Part shown: positions 44,714 through 54,456 of the stretch, piece by piece
How positions within the stretch are numbered: position 1 is the first letter of the stretch
How the letters are laid out: every line of letters begins with the position of its first letter
Assembly: GCA_036504445.1 (NCBI GenBank)
Contig: DASXVE010000015.1
Span: 47,033 to 111,032, forward strand
Reading direction: 5' to 3'
DNA length: 64,000 nt
DNA from: Candidatus Aquicultor sp.
GTDB lineage: Bacteria > Actinomycetota > Aquicultoria > Aquicultorales > Aquicultoraceae
Made by a program: the position numbers and the translations under genes
The notes under the pieces: generated by a model
Told to the model about the DNA's origin: nothing
What the model saw: the letters and a program-made list of their open reading frames with translations, nothing else
Database searches by the model: none

Positions 44714-45481
44714 TTATTCATCGTTATTATCGTCTTGCTGCTCACGCAGAACAGTTTTGGATACGTCATACGCGACGGAGGAGCTGTAACCGCGCCTGAG
44801 AAGAAACTGGCTGAGACGGCGAAACACTACATCGGCCGGCAGGTTGCGGTATGAGGTAAGCTTCGATTGTGCAAGCTTAAGCGCCCGGTCGTATTCGTCC
44901 TCGGGCGTGGAGAGTTCTTCGAGCTTTTCCGTAATGAGCTCATCGGCAACGCCTTTTTGCCGCAGTTCTTGCTTGATGCGGCGCGGCCCGTATAATTTGG
45001 CGCCCAGGCGGCTTTTCATCCAGTTTTGCGCAAAATCGTCATCGTCGAGGTATCCAAGGCGTTTTAGCTCATTGACGGCTTCATCAGCTAATTCAGGCGA
45101 GAAACCCGCCTTTACAAGGCGGCTAATAACCTCATGGATGCTTCGCCCGCGGTAGGATAAAAGAAGAACGGCGCGATTTATCGCACGCCGTTTCTCTAGC
45201 GAATGATTTATCGCATCAAGCTCGGCTCTTGCTAGCTTTTGACCAACATAGAGCCCGAGCTCAGCGATAATCTCCGTATCATAGCCTCGCCAGAACTTTC
45301 CATCGATAAAGATAGATGTTCGCCAGGCACGTTTTTCTTGTGGTTCAAGCGCGGTAATAGTATAAATTCGACCGTTAGTATAGCTATTATTGCAGGCGTT
45401 CTCGTCATGCGTTTGGTCATCGCAAGCGCCAAAAACGCTATCGTATTTTATGTTACCATCACCGTTTATATCATCATGCAT
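44714..45481 (-). CDS. recX: Regulatory protein RecX
   Basis: Modulates RecA filament activity. Of 255 residues, the last 150 form the triple-repeat helical RecX domain, for example LLSYRGRSIHEVISRLVKAGFSPELADEAVNELKRLGYLDD..FAQNWMKSRLG and GPRRIKQELRQKGVADELITEKLEE. The first 35 residues are Asn/Asp-rich and unusual. It starts three bases after the recA stop, so it is cotranscribed under the recA SOS box. Confidence 0.92.
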   Translation of the reverse strand: MHDDINGDGNIKYDSVFGACDDQTHDENACNNSYTNGRIYTITALEPQEKRAWRTSIFIDGKFWRGYDTEIIAELGLYVGQKLARAELDAINHSLEKRRAINRAVLLLSYRGRSIHEVISRLVKAGFSPELADEAVNELKRLGYLDDDDFAQNWMKSRLGAKLYGPRRIKQELRQKGVADELITEKLEELSTPEDEYDRALKLAQSKLTSYRNLPADVVFRRLSQFLLRRGYSSSVAYDVSKTVLREQQDDNNDE

Positions 45482-45484
45482 TGT

Positions 45485-46555
45485 TTACGACTCGACGAGC
45501 TCGGCCTTCGCCCCCGATTTCTTCTCCGAAGCCTTTTCCGTTGCCTCTTCCTTCGCTACCTCCACGGGGTTAATAATCCCAAGCTTCTCTTTTACCTTGG
45601 TCTCGATCACTGTTGCCAGCTCGCTGTTGTTGGCGAGTGTTTGCTTTGCCGCCTCACGCCCTTGCCCGAGACGTTCTTCGTTGTAGGTGTACCAGGAACC
45701 GCTCTTTTGCACGATGCCGTTCTCCGCCGCCAAATCGAGGATGCTCCCCTCTTTTGAGATACCATAGCCAAACATGATATCAAATTCGGCTTGCTTGAAC
45801 GGAGGAGCTATTTTATTCTTAACGACTTTTGCGCGAACCCTGTTACCGACCACATCTGTACCCTGCTTGATCGAGTCGATCCTGCGCACGTCGATACGAA
45901 CCGATGAATAGAATTTAAGCGCTCTACCACCCGGTGTTGTTTCAGGGCTACCAAACATAACGCCGATTTTCTCGCGCAGCTGATTGATAAAGATCGCTGT
46001 CGTTTGTGATTTACTTATTGTCCCGGAGAGCTTTCTGAGAGCTTGGCTCATCAAGCGTGCTTGCAGGCCCATATGTGAGTCGCCCATTTCACCTTCGATT
46101 TCCGCCCGTGGCACCAGTGCTGCGACGGAGTCGACGACGATAACGTCGATTGCCCCGGAGTGGATCAGCATATCGGCTATCTCTAACGCCTGCTCACCGA
46201 AATCCGGCTGGGATATGAGCAGTTCTTCGGTATCTACGCCAAGCCTTTTGGCGTATACCGGATCGAGCGCATGCTCGGCATCAATAAACGCCGCCACACC
46301 CCCGGTTTTCTGAACCTCGGCGATAATATGGAGCGCCAGGGTGGTTTTACCCGATGACTCGGGGCCGTAGATCTCAACGACCCTACCCCGCGGTACACCG
46401 CCAAGCCCAAGCGCAATATCGAGCGCCAGTGCGCCGGTTGGGATGATTGAAACATCCATCCGTGCCGGGTGCTCGCCAAGCCTCATTAACGATCCCTTGC
46501 CGTACTTCCTGTCTATTTGTTCTTTTGTTAATTCAAGTACTTTATCTCGATCCAT
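45485..46555 (-). CDS. recA: Recombinase RecA
   Basis: Strand-exchange protein and trigger of LexA cleavage. 356 residues with Walker [10 protein letters not shown], Walker [11 protein letters not shown], loop L1 region [23 protein letters not shown], and L2 region [28 protein letters not shown]; the acidic C-terminus follows. The ATG is preceded by GGAGGG. A perfect LexA operator lies between its -35 and -10. Confidence 0.99.
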   Translation of the reverse strand: MDRDKVLELTKEQIDRKYGKGSLMRLGEHPARMDVSIIPTGALALDIALGLGGVPRGRVVEIYGPESSGKTTLALHIIAEVQKTGGVAAFIDAEHALDPVYAKRLGVDTEELLISQPDFGEQALEIADMLIHSGAIDVIVVDSVAALVPRAEIEGEMGDSHMGLQARLMSQALRKLSGTISKSQTTAIFINQLREKIGVMFGSPETTPGGRALKFYSSVRIDVRRIDSIKQGTDVVGNRVRAKVVKNKIAPPFKQAEFDIMFGYGISKEGSILDLAAENGIVQKSGSWYTYNEERLGQGREAAKQTLANNSELATVIETKVKEKLGIINPVEVAKEEATEKASEKKSGAKAELVES

Positions 46556-46606
46556 GTTCCCTCCTAGGTGCCTACCAGCGTAAATATAGCAGAAGGCTTA
46601 TATAAT

Positions 46607-46635
46607 AGAATATACGAACATACGTTTGCTGTCAA
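46607..46635 (-). promoter_or_regulatory. recA promoter with embedded LexA operator
   Basis: Minus strand TTGACA (46630-46635), 17-base spacer, TATTCT (46607-46612). The spacer holds the perfect SOS box CGAACATACGTTTG at 46615-46628, so bound LexA would block polymerase. It lies 60 bases before the recA ATG. Confidence 0.9.
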
Positions 46636-46787
46636 GTTACATCGCGTTTTTAAAGCTTATTTTTTATGGGCTCGCATATCGATCATACAAGTATGTGTAT
46701 AGAAGCACAAGAGCGTTATTAGAGGGCACATGAAACGGCACGCAACACATTGGCGTAAACCTGTGGTATCGCGGCGGTTCTTGGCTT

Positions 46788-47351
46788 CTACGGGTTAAGG
46801 TTAAAATGTTCAAGCGGCGCGTACTCGGCCCCGGACGGCATAAGCCGGCTTTCAAAGAGCGTGATGCTGTTAACGTTAACGATACGACCCTGGCAAACAT
46901 TAGGGTCAACCGCAGAAATCGCATTTTCAACGGATGACGGTATTTTGATGCGGGCGAGCGTTATATGAGGCGAGAACCCCCTCTTCTCTTTCTCATAGCC
47001 CAAATTAATCAACTCGTTATCTATGGATTTACTTATCGCGACAAGCTCAGGCGTTCCGTGTGTCACGCCAAGCCAAAGTACGCGCGCTTTCCTCTGATTG
47101 GGGAATGCTCCAAGTTGACCGAGCGAGAAATAGAACTTCCGGTATTCAGCGACGGCTCGCCTAAGCGACAGCGCCACATCATCGATTTTTGCATCAGGGG
47201 TTTCACCTAAGAATTTTAGGGTCAGATGCAGGTTTTCGTACGGCACCCATTTTGCACTTTCAACGCGGCTGTTTAGTGATTCCGATACATCATTAAGCAA
47301 ACGTTTGATCTGAACCGGGAGCTCTATGCCAATAAAAAGACGTGCTGTCAG
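46788..47351 (-). CDS. thpR: RNA 2',3'-cyclic phosphodiesterase, CTG start proposed
   Basis: 2H-phosphoesterase that opens 2',3'-cyclic phosphates. The two catalytic motifs are HLTLKF (about residue 43) and HITLAR (about residue 130), and the start of the fold reads ARLFIGIELP. Homology begins right after a strong ribosome site GGAGGA followed eight bases later by CTG (47349-47351); the upstream open frame to 47453 overlaps the cinA end and lacks homology. A CTG start gives 187 residues, the normal family size. It lies 16 bases after cinA. Confidence 0.9.
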   Translation of the reverse strand: MTARLFIGIELPVQIKRLLNDVSESLNSRVESAKWVPYENLHLTLKFLGETPDAKIDDVALSLRRAVAEYRKFYFSLGQLGAFPNQRKARVLWLGVTHGTPELVAISKSIDNELINLGYEKEKRGFSPHITLARIKIPSSVENAISAVDPNVCQGRIVNVNSITLFESRLMPSGAEYAPLEHFNLNP

Positions 47352-47367
47352 GATATATCTCCTCCGT

Positions 47368-48615
47368 TTATATAATGGCCTTAAGGATATGCCTGCGTAC
47401 CATGTCGAGCGCCATACTCGCACTCTTTTGCCTGACAATATCCCTCGACCCATAAAATACGAACCTACTACTGTAGTTTATACCCATATCCGAGAGACCG
47501 ATATACACCAAGCCCACAGGTTTACCAGGTGCCTCGCCGCCGGGGCCCGCGATACCGGTGACGGAGACCCCAATGTCGGCGCCGAAACGCTTGCGGGCTC
47601 CTTGTGCCATGGCAAGCGCTGTTTCTTCGCTGACGGCGCCATACTCGCACAGCGTGTCATCGGATACGCCAACGAGCGCTTCCTTTGCTTCGTTACTATA
47701 GGATACGATGCCCCCTAGGAAATAATTGGAACTTCCAGGTATATCGGTTATTCTCTTTGAAATTAAACCTCCGGTACAGGATTCCGCGACCGCAATGGTC
47801 AGGTTGTTTCGCTGTAACAGGTCGCCAACTATACTCTCAAGTGTTTCGCCGTCTACCGCGAAAACCTGTTCACCAAGCCGCTCACGGAATCGCCGTTCGG
47901 CCGCGTGCGCGTTTGCTTCGGCGGTTTGCTTATCATTCGCATGTGCGACCAGCTGCAATTGGATTTCTCCCGGTGAAGCTATTATGCCGACCGTCACGTT
48001 AGGTAGAGCGTTGATGATATCATTGATCGTTTCTTGAAGTGTGCCTTCGCTGGTTGCCGAGGTCTTAAGAATCAAGACCTTATAATACGCTTGCCCTCTA
48101 AAATGCCGGCTTAGTGTGGGGATTACCGCCCGCTCGATCATATCTTCCATTTCTCTGGGAACACCCGGCAGCGCCATGATGAGCTTTGAATTATGTTCAA
48201 AGATGATGCCGGGGGCGCTTCCGATGGTCGGTATGATCGGCTCGGCGCCGGCCGGTAGGTAGGCCTGTCGAAACGTGACCTCCGGCAGACCGGCAGAGCG
48301 CTCTCCAAAGCGATCTTTTATCAGCGTTTCAAGCTCGAGTTTAAATTCTAGCTCGCACCCTATTGCATCACAAATCGCTTCGCGTGTTATATCATCCGAG
48401 GTTGGGCCGAGGCCGCCGGTTAAAATAACCGCATCGACGTCGGCTAGCGAATCATTAATCGCATCGGCGATAAGGGTGCGGTCATCCGGAACGCTTTTCT
48501 GCTGCGCGCATGAGAAGCCTTCCTCGCCGAGCCGTCGTGCTATAAACGGCGCATTAGTATTTATCGATAGGCCAAGCGTTAGTTCCGAGCCTACCGTGAT
48601 AATGTGGTATTGCAT
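47368..48615 (-). CDS. cinA: CinA-family nicotinamide-nucleotide amidohydrolase/ADP-ribose pyrophosphatase
   Basis: 415 residues. The N-terminal molybdopterin-binding-like domain (VGSELTLG, LTGGLGPTSDDITREA, ALPGVPREME) is joined to the C-terminal PncC domain (AESCTGGLISKRITDIPGSS, SVTGIAGPGG), giving full-length CinA, which recycles NMN in NAD metabolism. In many bacteria it is found next to recA and often SOS- or competence-linked. It follows pgsA by 16 bases. Confidence 0.95.
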   Translation of the reverse strand: MQYHIITVGSELTLGLSINTNAPFIARRLGEEGFSCAQQKSVPDDRTLIADAINDSLADVDAVILTGGLGPTSDDITREAICDAIGCELEFKLELETLIKDRFGERSAGLPEVTFRQAYLPAGAEPIIPTIGSAPGIIFEHNSKLIMALPGVPREMEDMIERAVIPTLSRHFRGQAYYKVLILKTSATSEGTLQETINDIINALPNVTVGIIASPGEIQLQLVAHANDKQTAEANAHAAERRFRERLGEQVFAVDGETLESIVGDLLQRNNLTIAVAESCTGGLISKRITDIPGSSNYFLGGIVSYSNEAKEALVGVSDDTLCEYGAVSEETALAMAQGARKRFGADIGVSVTGIAGPGGEAPGKPVGLVYIGLSDMGINYSSRFVFYGSRDIVRQKSASMALDMVRRHILKAII

Positions 48616-48631
48616 TGTATCGCCCCTGGCA

Positions 48632-49177
48632 TTACTGGGTTGGTTTTACGAGCACGTCTCTGGCTTTAATGAAGTAATCGATCCCGGATAAAATCGTCAG
48701 GATGAGGGCGATGGCCATAAGAAACCAGCCCAGGGATTTCCCCAACAAAGTATACGGCATATTTAGTATTATAACAATAATTGAGACGATCTGGGAGATC
48801 GTTTTTATCTTGCCCCATATGCTGGCGGCGATGACTTTATGTTCCGACATCGCTATCACCCGCAAACCCGACACTGCGAATTCTCGCGCTATGATGATAA
48901 CGGCGACCCATGCCGACAGCTGTTTGATTTGCACGAGCGATATAAGTGCTGCCGATACCAGCAGTTTGTCGGCAAGCGGGTCCATGAGTTGGCCGAAAAC
49001 CGTAACTTGCGATTGGGCGCGAGCGATATAACCGTCAACCGTATCGGTTAAAGCCGCTATAAGAAAGATCGCAGCCGCAATATATGAACCGAGCGGTTGT
49101 AAGCCGGATAGAAGAAACGCCATAAACACAGGTACAAAGAGTACGCGTGCAATCGTAATTTTATTTGCTAACCCCAC
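48632..49177 (-). CDS. pgsA: CDP-diacylglycerol-glycerol-3-phosphate 3-phosphatidyltransferase
   Basis: Makes phosphatidylglycerol phosphate at the membrane. The CDP-alcohol phosphatidyltransferase signature reads DTVDGYIARAQSQVTVFGQLMDPLADK, with all the conserved Asp. Five to six helices follow. Start GTG 49177 (MGLANKITIARVLF) is chosen because GGGAGG precedes it by seven bases and it removes an implausible upstream extension; it overlaps the rimO end by 17 bases. Confidence 0.95.
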   Translation of the reverse strand: MGLANKITIARVLFVPVFMAFLLSGLQPLGSYIAAAIFLIAALTDTVDGYIARAQSQVTVFGQLMDPLADKLLVSAALISLVQIKQLSAWVAVIIIAREFAVSGLRVIAMSEHKVIAASIWGKIKTISQIVSIIVIILNMPYTLLGKSLGWFLMAIALILTILSGIDYFIKARDVLVKPTQ

Positions 49178-50498
49178 CCAGCGGCCTCCCGTGAAAGTCA
49201 CAACCGTCAAATTCGCTTATTTCAACTGTAACTATGCTGCCCGGCTTTACATCCCCCGTAACGTAGGTATACCCATCTACTTCTGGTGTCTGCCACCAGG
49301 CACGACCTTCAAAGACCCCTAGGCCAGATTCGGCGTTTGATTCGATAAGAACATCGGCCGGTTTTTCCAGTCGGTTTTCACTTCGCCTTTGACCGATTAA
49401 ATCCTGCAAAGCGACTACTTGATGATAGCGCTCGTTCTTAATTTCTTCCGGTATTGCGCCCTCAAGCCCGGCGGCTTTTGTTCCCTCTTCCTCGGAGTAT
49501 TGAAAAACTCCCAGGTAATCAAACTCAGCTTGTTCGACAAAGTCGACGAGCTTTTTAAAATCATCTTCCGTTTCTCCGGGGAAACCGACCATAACCGATG
49601 TTCGAAGAACGATATCGGGGATCGCCCGGCGCAACCACGCGATCTGTGCCAGGTAATCCGTACCGGCGCCGTGCCGGTTCATCGCATGCAATATCTTGGA
49701 GCTTGCGTGTTGAAACGGTATGTCGATGTACGGCAGCAGGTATTTGTTGGTTTGCAGGCTGTTTATAAGCTCATCGTTTAGAAAATACGGCTGCAGGTAG
49801 AGCAGGCGTATCCATGCAATGTTCTCAAAGTCATCGAGAGCGTTAAGGAGTTCTGTCAGGCGGTTACGACCGTAAAGATCGTAACCGTATCTGCTGGTAT
49901 CTTGAGCAATGAGGTTGATTTCTTTGATTCCCCGGCCATCGAGCCATCTCGCTTCTTCAACGATCTGCTCGAGCGGCTTACTCGCATACGGGCCTCTTAT
50001 CATGGGAATGGCGCAATACGAGCACCGGTTATCGCAACCGTCTGCAATCTGCAAGTATGCGTATGGAAGCCCTGAGAGCACCCGCTCCGGGTACGTGGAA
50101 AAGTCTCGGTGGTCGGTGGTTTGATGTGCATCGTGAGCGGTGCCGTCCCCGTTACGTATGAGGTCCGCAATTTCGAACTCGCGCCGCAGGTCAACCAGTA
50201 AATCTATCTCGGGTATTTCTTGCATGAGATCGTCGTAATATCGTTGCGCGAGGCAACCGGTAACGATGATCTGCTTGGGTTTGGATTGAGATTTTAGTTC
50301 GGCAAGTTCAAGGATTGTGTTGATCGATTCTGCCTTTGCGGCTTCGATAAAGCCGCAGGTATTGATAACGATATAGTCCGCGCGCTCCGCGTTCTCTGTG
50401 AGTTCGATGCCGTGTTTTACGAGCGAGCCTTTGATGTGCTCGCTATCGACAGAGTTCTTAGCGCAACCGAGGGTTATGACCGTAGCCTTTTTTAGCAA
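49161..50498 (-). CDS. rimO: Ribosomal protein S12 methylthiotransferase
   Basis: Radical SAM enzyme that methylthiolates an Asp of protein S12. Cluster 1 Cys in LGCAKN, NTCGF and TGCLAQ; the radical SAM motif is CDNRCSYC followed by IPMIRGPYASK; the C-terminal TRAM region is EISEFDGCDFHG. Length 445 fits RimO. Start is TTG 50498 with GGAGGAAATTCAG before it. Close paralogue of MiaB in this window, distinguished by the GCAKNSVDSE and IRGPYASK signatures. Confidence 0.95.
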   Translation of the reverse strand: MLKKATVITLGCAKNSVDSEHIKGSLVKHGIELTENAERADYIVINTCGFIEAAKAESINTILELAELKSQSKPKQIIVTGCLAQRYYDDLMQEIPEIDLLVDLRREFEIADLIRNGDGTAHDAHQTTDHRDFSTYPERVLSGLPYAYLQIADGCDNRCSYCAIPMIRGPYASKPLEQIVEEARWLDGRGIKEINLIAQDTSRYGYDLYGRNRLTELLNALDDFENIAWIRLLYLQPYFLNDELINSLQTNKYLLPYIDIPFQHASSKILHAMNRHGAGTDYLAQIAWLRRAIPDIVLRTSVMVGFPGETEDDFKKLVDFVEQAEFDYLGVFQYSEEEGTKAAGLEGAIPEEIKNERYHQVVALQDLIGQRRSENRLEKPADVLIESNAESGLGVFEGRAWWQTPEVDGYTYVTGDVKPGSIVTVEISEFDGCDFHGRPLGGVSK

Positions 50499-50636
50499 AA
50501 CTGAATTTCCTCCTAGAAACTCTTTAGAACAGCATTATAGCGGGTACGGGAGTGAGGGTCCAGCTCTGCCGCAGTCTTGGTTCGCTGAGATAGCGCTATG
50601 TAAGGATGATGTACCTCTCAGGATTTTTGCTACAGG

Positions 50637-51134
50637 CTACCGATAGTTGATAAACTGTAGCGGCAGCCCAAAATCGTGTCCTCGTATCTCCTGGATGACG
50701 TTTTGCAGGTCATCTTTGTTCTTGGCGCTGACCCTTACTTTGTCACCCTCGATTGCCACCTGGACCTTGAGCTTGAGATTCTTTACGAACTTATTGATCT
50801 CGCGCCCTTTTTCGGTCTCGATTCCCTGCTGCACGGTTGCGATCTGTCTCACCATGCCGCCTGATGCTTGCTCCGGCTTTTTGTAATGTAAGGCTTTGAG
50901 GTCGATTCCTCGTTTGACGAGCTTGGTATGGAGCACGTCCTGCACGCTTCGCAGCTTGTAGTCGTCGTCGGCATCAAGGACAATTTGAGATTCCGCCTTA
51001 TTCCAGGCAATATTGCTCTTGCTGCCTTTAAAATCGTACCTGGTAGAGATCTCTTTGTTCGCCTGGTTCACGGCATTATCGATTTCTTGCAGGTCTACCT
51101 GCGATACAATATCAAAAGAACTATCTTTGGCCAT
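50637..51134 (-). CDS. yajQ: YajQ-family nucleotide-binding protein
   Basis: 165 residues matching the UPF0234/YajQ family: [20 protein letters not shown] at the N-terminus, STRYDFKGS, and the C-terminal [25 protein letters not shown]. Some members bind cyclic di-GMP. ATG 51134 has AGGAGATACGACGA before it and overlaps the rodZ end by 14 bases. Confidence 0.94.
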   Translation of the reverse strand: MAKDSSFDIVSQVDLQEIDNAVNQANKEISTRYDFKGSKSNIAWNKAESQIVLDADDDYKLRSVQDVLHTKLVKRGIDLKALHYKKPEQASGGMVRQIATVQQGIETEKGREINKFVKNLKLKVQVAIEGDKVRVSAKNKDDLQNVIQEIRGHDFGLPLQFINYR

Positions 51135-52047
51135 TCGTCGTATCTCCTGTGGTATCAATCGTCGTATCGGACGTATTCGATGTCGTATCGGTTGTTTTAT
51201 CTGAAACCGAACTCGAATTTGGATCCGATTTACTTGAGCCTTTCTTAAAATCCTCTGCCTTCAAATCCATGGTTGTTTTTACCCGCTTATCGGGTATTTT
51301 TTTCCCGTTTACCATGACTTCGAGCGCTTCCGGTTTACCGATTTTCAACGAAACCGCCTCGTCTGCTTTAAACAGTTTTGATACCCCGATTTTTACCATA
51401 CCGGTAAACTCACGCTTTCCATCGACGGTGACGGTAACCCAGGCACCCTCGCCTTTAACGCCGGTAAGCTTTACCTTAAGATCGATCTTACCGTCGCCAT
51501 TGAGTATGGTAGTATCGGTTGTGCTGGTCGATGAATCCGCGCCGTTCGCGCTATGTGCCGATTCTTTGCTCGTCGTGCTCGTCGTGGCTGATGCGACCGC
51601 CGTATCGATGGTCTTACGCGTTTTTATGTTTTCTACGCGCACTTTTGGTTCCTTCGATATATTCTGGGCGATAGCGCCCCAGATAAGCAAGGCGACAAAG
51701 ATACCGGCCAAAGCCCCTGCCCCTATCCCGAGCGTTGCCCAAACCGAACGTTTTTTTGTTTCAAGTTGCATGTTTGGTGAGACCGGAATGATATCGTTGT
51801 AGCTGGGCTCTGCGTAAAGGCTTTTATATTGCTGAATTAGCGGCTCAGGGTCGAGACCGAGATATACCGCATAGCTTTTAAGAAAGCCCTGCGTATAGAT
51901 ATCAGCGGGAAGCCTTGTGAAGTCGTTATTTTCCAACGACTCAATGTAGCGAGCCCTGATTTTCGTATCGAACTCTACTTCCTTAATGCTTTTGCCGAGC
52001 TTGGTTCGTGCTTCTAAAAGTGTTTCTCCGATTAAATCTTTATACAT
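51121..52047 (-). CDS. rodZ: RodZ-like helix-turn-helix membrane protein
   Basis: 308 residues: N-terminal HTH (residues 8-70, [30 protein letters not shown]), one membrane helix (about 104-125), a Ser/Thr-rich linker, and a C-terminal beta domain (DUF4115, [22 protein letters not shown]) ending in a long Asp/Ser/Thr tail. RodZ couples the cytoskeleton to cell-wall synthesis; in Bacillus the same neighbour (ymfM) precedes pgsA. Confidence 0.92.
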   Translation of the reverse strand: MYKDLIGETLLEARTKLGKSIKEVEFDTKIRARYIESLENNDFTRLPADIYTQGFLKSYAVYLGLDPEPLIQQYKSLYAEPSYNDIIPVSPNMQLETKKRSVWATLGIGAGALAGIFVALLIWGAIAQNISKEPKVRVENIKTRKTIDTAVASATTSTTSKESAHSANGADSSTSTTDTTILNGDGKIDLKVKLTGVKGEGAWVTVTVDGKREFTGMVKIGVSKLFKADEAVSLKIGKPEALEVMVNGKKIPDKRVKTTMDLKAEDFKKGSSKSDPNSSSVSDKTTDTTSNTSDTTIDTTGDTTNGQR

Positions 52048-52232
52048 CGCTTACCCCCACTGGAGAGCCTGAGGTTATCTCTCTGCCAACCATCGACAGC
52101 ACGCTTCATACCGTACCATAAAAGCAGTTCTTTTTGAAGGCGACCGCTTCAATATTTTAGCAGTTCGGTTGCGCTTTAAGCGTATATATTATGAGCGTAA
52201 TACCTGGTTAGCGGCACACCGGTCGCACGATA

Positions 52233-54449
52233 CTACGTTTCTTCTTTTTCTAGAAGTTCATCGAGTTCTTCCGTTGAAATGAGCACGGCACGCGGTTTAC
52301 TGCCTTCATACGAACCAACGATGCCCTTGGCCTCCATCATGTCGACGAGGCGCGCCGCTCTCGCGTAACCGAGACGAAGCCGCCGCTGCAGCATTGATAC
52401 CGATGCCTGACCCGCGTTAGCGACCACCCTGATGGCCTCGTTAAGCATTGGGTCGTCGTAGTCGTAACCGTATTGCGACCGCTTATCTTCGAGGATTTCC
52501 CCGCGATATTCCGGTTTAGCCTGCTTCTTAGAATATGTTGTGAGGAGCTCGATTTCTTGCTCGGTAACGAATGCACCCTGGATACGCACCGGTTTTGATA
52601 TTTGCGGCGTTGAGAAGAGCATATCGCCCTTACCCGTGAGCTTCTCGGCGCCGGGTGTATCGAGAATAACCCGCGAGTCGATCTGCGATGAAACCGCAAA
52701 CGCGATGCGGTGTGTAATGTTCGCTTTGATCAGACCGGTAATAATATCGGTCGACGGGCGCTGTGTGGCAACGATGAGGTGAATGCCGACTGCTCGTGCG
52801 AGTTGTGCGATACGGCAGATCGCGTCCTCGACCTCGCCCGCCGCTACCATCATAAGATCGGCCAACTCGTCGATAATTATGAGCATGTACGGCATGAGCT
52901 GCACTTCGGCCTCGGTGTCCTCTTTTTGCTTGGAAATTATCGCATTGTACTGATCGATATTTCTGGCTCCGACTTCTGAAAGCACCTGGAAGCGGTCTTC
53001 CATCTCGCCTACCGCCCAGGTTAGTGCCGTAGCAGCCTGTTTCGGGTTGGTGACGACCGGTGTTACCAGGTGTGGAATGTCGGCATAGAGATTCAGCTCG
53101 ACACGCTTCGGGTCGATTAAGATCATCTTGACCTCGTTTGGCTTTGCGCGCGACAGAATCGACATCAAGATGCTGTTGACGCACACGCTCTTGCCTGAGC
53201 CGGTCGCGCCGGCAATCAGCAAGTGAGGCATACCGCCTATATCGGCGAGGATGGATTGGCCTGAGATGTCTTTGCCGATACCGACCGTTAGAATACCCTG
53301 ACGTTCCTTTGCCGCATCCGAGTTTAAGATATCGCCCAGCGTTACCATTTCTCGGTACTGGTTTGGCACTTCGATACCGATAGCCGATTTACCCGGTATA
53401 GGTGCGAGAATGCGAACATCGGCTGTTGCCAGCGCAAGCGCGATATCGTCGGAAAGACTTAAAATGCTATTGACCTTAACGCCCTCGGCAAGCTGAAGCT
53501 CGTAGCGTGTGACGGTCGGGCCTTTTATTACCTTAGTGACATGAGCGTCAACGTTAAAATTAGCGAGTACGCGCTCAAGCGCATGGCTGTTTTCTTTTAC
53601 ACCCTTGTTTGCTTTCAGGCCGGCTCCCGATGTTCGTTTCAGCAGCTCGGTCGATGGCAGAAGGTATGACGTCGCGCCTTCGAGCTCTTTGTCGATATCA
53701 ATTTTTAACTGCCTGGTCGGTTTATTGAGAATTGTTGTATCGACGGATGCCGGTTCGGGCGCTCTGCGTTCAGGCGTCATAATTGCCGGTTCATCGATTG
53801 TCGGTGAGTCAAGCTCGCCGGGCAACGGCTTTGTCTTTTTGCCGCGTCTCGGCAACGATTCTTTTTTGACCTGCATTCTTGTATCGATCCCTCTGCCGAC
53901 CATTTTACTGGTTTCCGCAGCTCTATTCAGAAGGCTTCCGATCGAGAATTTGGTCACCATAACTAGGCCGATGACAATGCCTGCGCCAAAGATAATATAC
54001 GACCCGATATCGGAAAACAGAACGCGCACAACGTAGGAGACGCATGCGCCGAAAATACCGCCGTATTCAAATAGGCTGGGCTTTGTAAATTGTGCCTTCA
54101 AGGGTACGTTAAGGTGAATAATCGCAAGAGTGCTTAAGAAAGCCATCGACCCGCCGACAGCCGCTGTTTCCGAGCCGAGATCAATTTTACGCATTAAAAG
54201 CCCAAGACCGCCTCCGATCATGCCAAACGGTACCGCGTATCTGGCAATACCAAAGAGCCATTTGAGTATCTGCTCAATAAGACGGCCGGCGACACCGGGT
54301 GAATTCGAAAAGAGGCTAACGAGGATTAGCGCCCCGATTGTAATCATCGCAATACCGTAGATTTCTTCGAGGTGCTCAATGTTCTTAACGTTCTTTGCCG
54401 GTACTTTATTTGCTGTATGTTTTGCTGTATGTTTGCTGGTCTTTGCCAC
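52233..54449 (-). CDS. ftsK: DNA translocase FtsK/SpoIIIE
   Basis: 738 residues: four N-terminal membrane helices (about 30-165), a Pro/basic linker (165-250), motor with Walker A AGATGSGKS (414-421), Walker B LIIIDELADLMM, and the C-terminal gamma winged helix (AIRVVANAGQASVSMLQRRLRLGYARAARLVDMME) that reads polar sequences. It pumps DNA during division or sporulation. Start GTG with GGGAGACC just before; eight bases after uppP. Confidence 0.96.
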   Translation of the reverse strand: MAKTSKHTAKHTANKVPAKNVKNIEHLEEIYGIAMITIGALILVSLFSNSPGVAGRLIEQILKWLFGIARYAVPFGMIGGGLGLLMRKIDLGSETAAVGGSMAFLSTLAIIHLNVPLKAQFTKPSLFEYGGIFGACVSYVVRVLFSDIGSYIIFGAGIVIGLVMVTKFSIGSLLNRAAETSKMVGRGIDTRMQVKKESLPRRGKKTKPLPGELDSPTIDEPAIMTPERRAPEPASVDTTILNKPTRQLKIDIDKELEGATSYLLPSTELLKRTSGAGLKANKGVKENSHALERVLANFNVDAHVTKVIKGPTVTRYELQLAEGVKVNSILSLSDDIALALATADVRILAPIPGKSAIGIEVPNQYREMVTLGDILNSDAAKERQGILTVGIGKDISGQSILADIGGMPHLLIAGATGSGKSVCVNSILMSILSRAKPNEVKMILIDPKRVELNLYADIPHLVTPVVTNPKQAATALTWAVGEMEDRFQVLSEVGARNIDQYNAIISKQKEDTEAEVQLMPYMLIIIDELADLMMVAAGEVEDAICRIAQLARAVGIHLIVATQRPSTDIITGLIKANITHRIAFAVSSQIDSRVILDTPGAEKLTGKGDMLFSTPQISKPVRIQGAFVTEQEIELLTTYSKKQAKPEYRGEILEDKRSQYGYDYDDPMLNEAIRVVANAGQASVSMLQRRLRLGYARAARLVDMMEAKGIVGSYEGSKPRAVLISTEELDELLEKEET

Positions 54450-54456
54450 GGTCTCC

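Noticed and set aside
44371..44799. Plus-strand frames of 61-62 codons in the rny-recX gap
   Set aside because: No ribosome sites, biased to bulky residues as in random frames, and one overlaps recX antisense.
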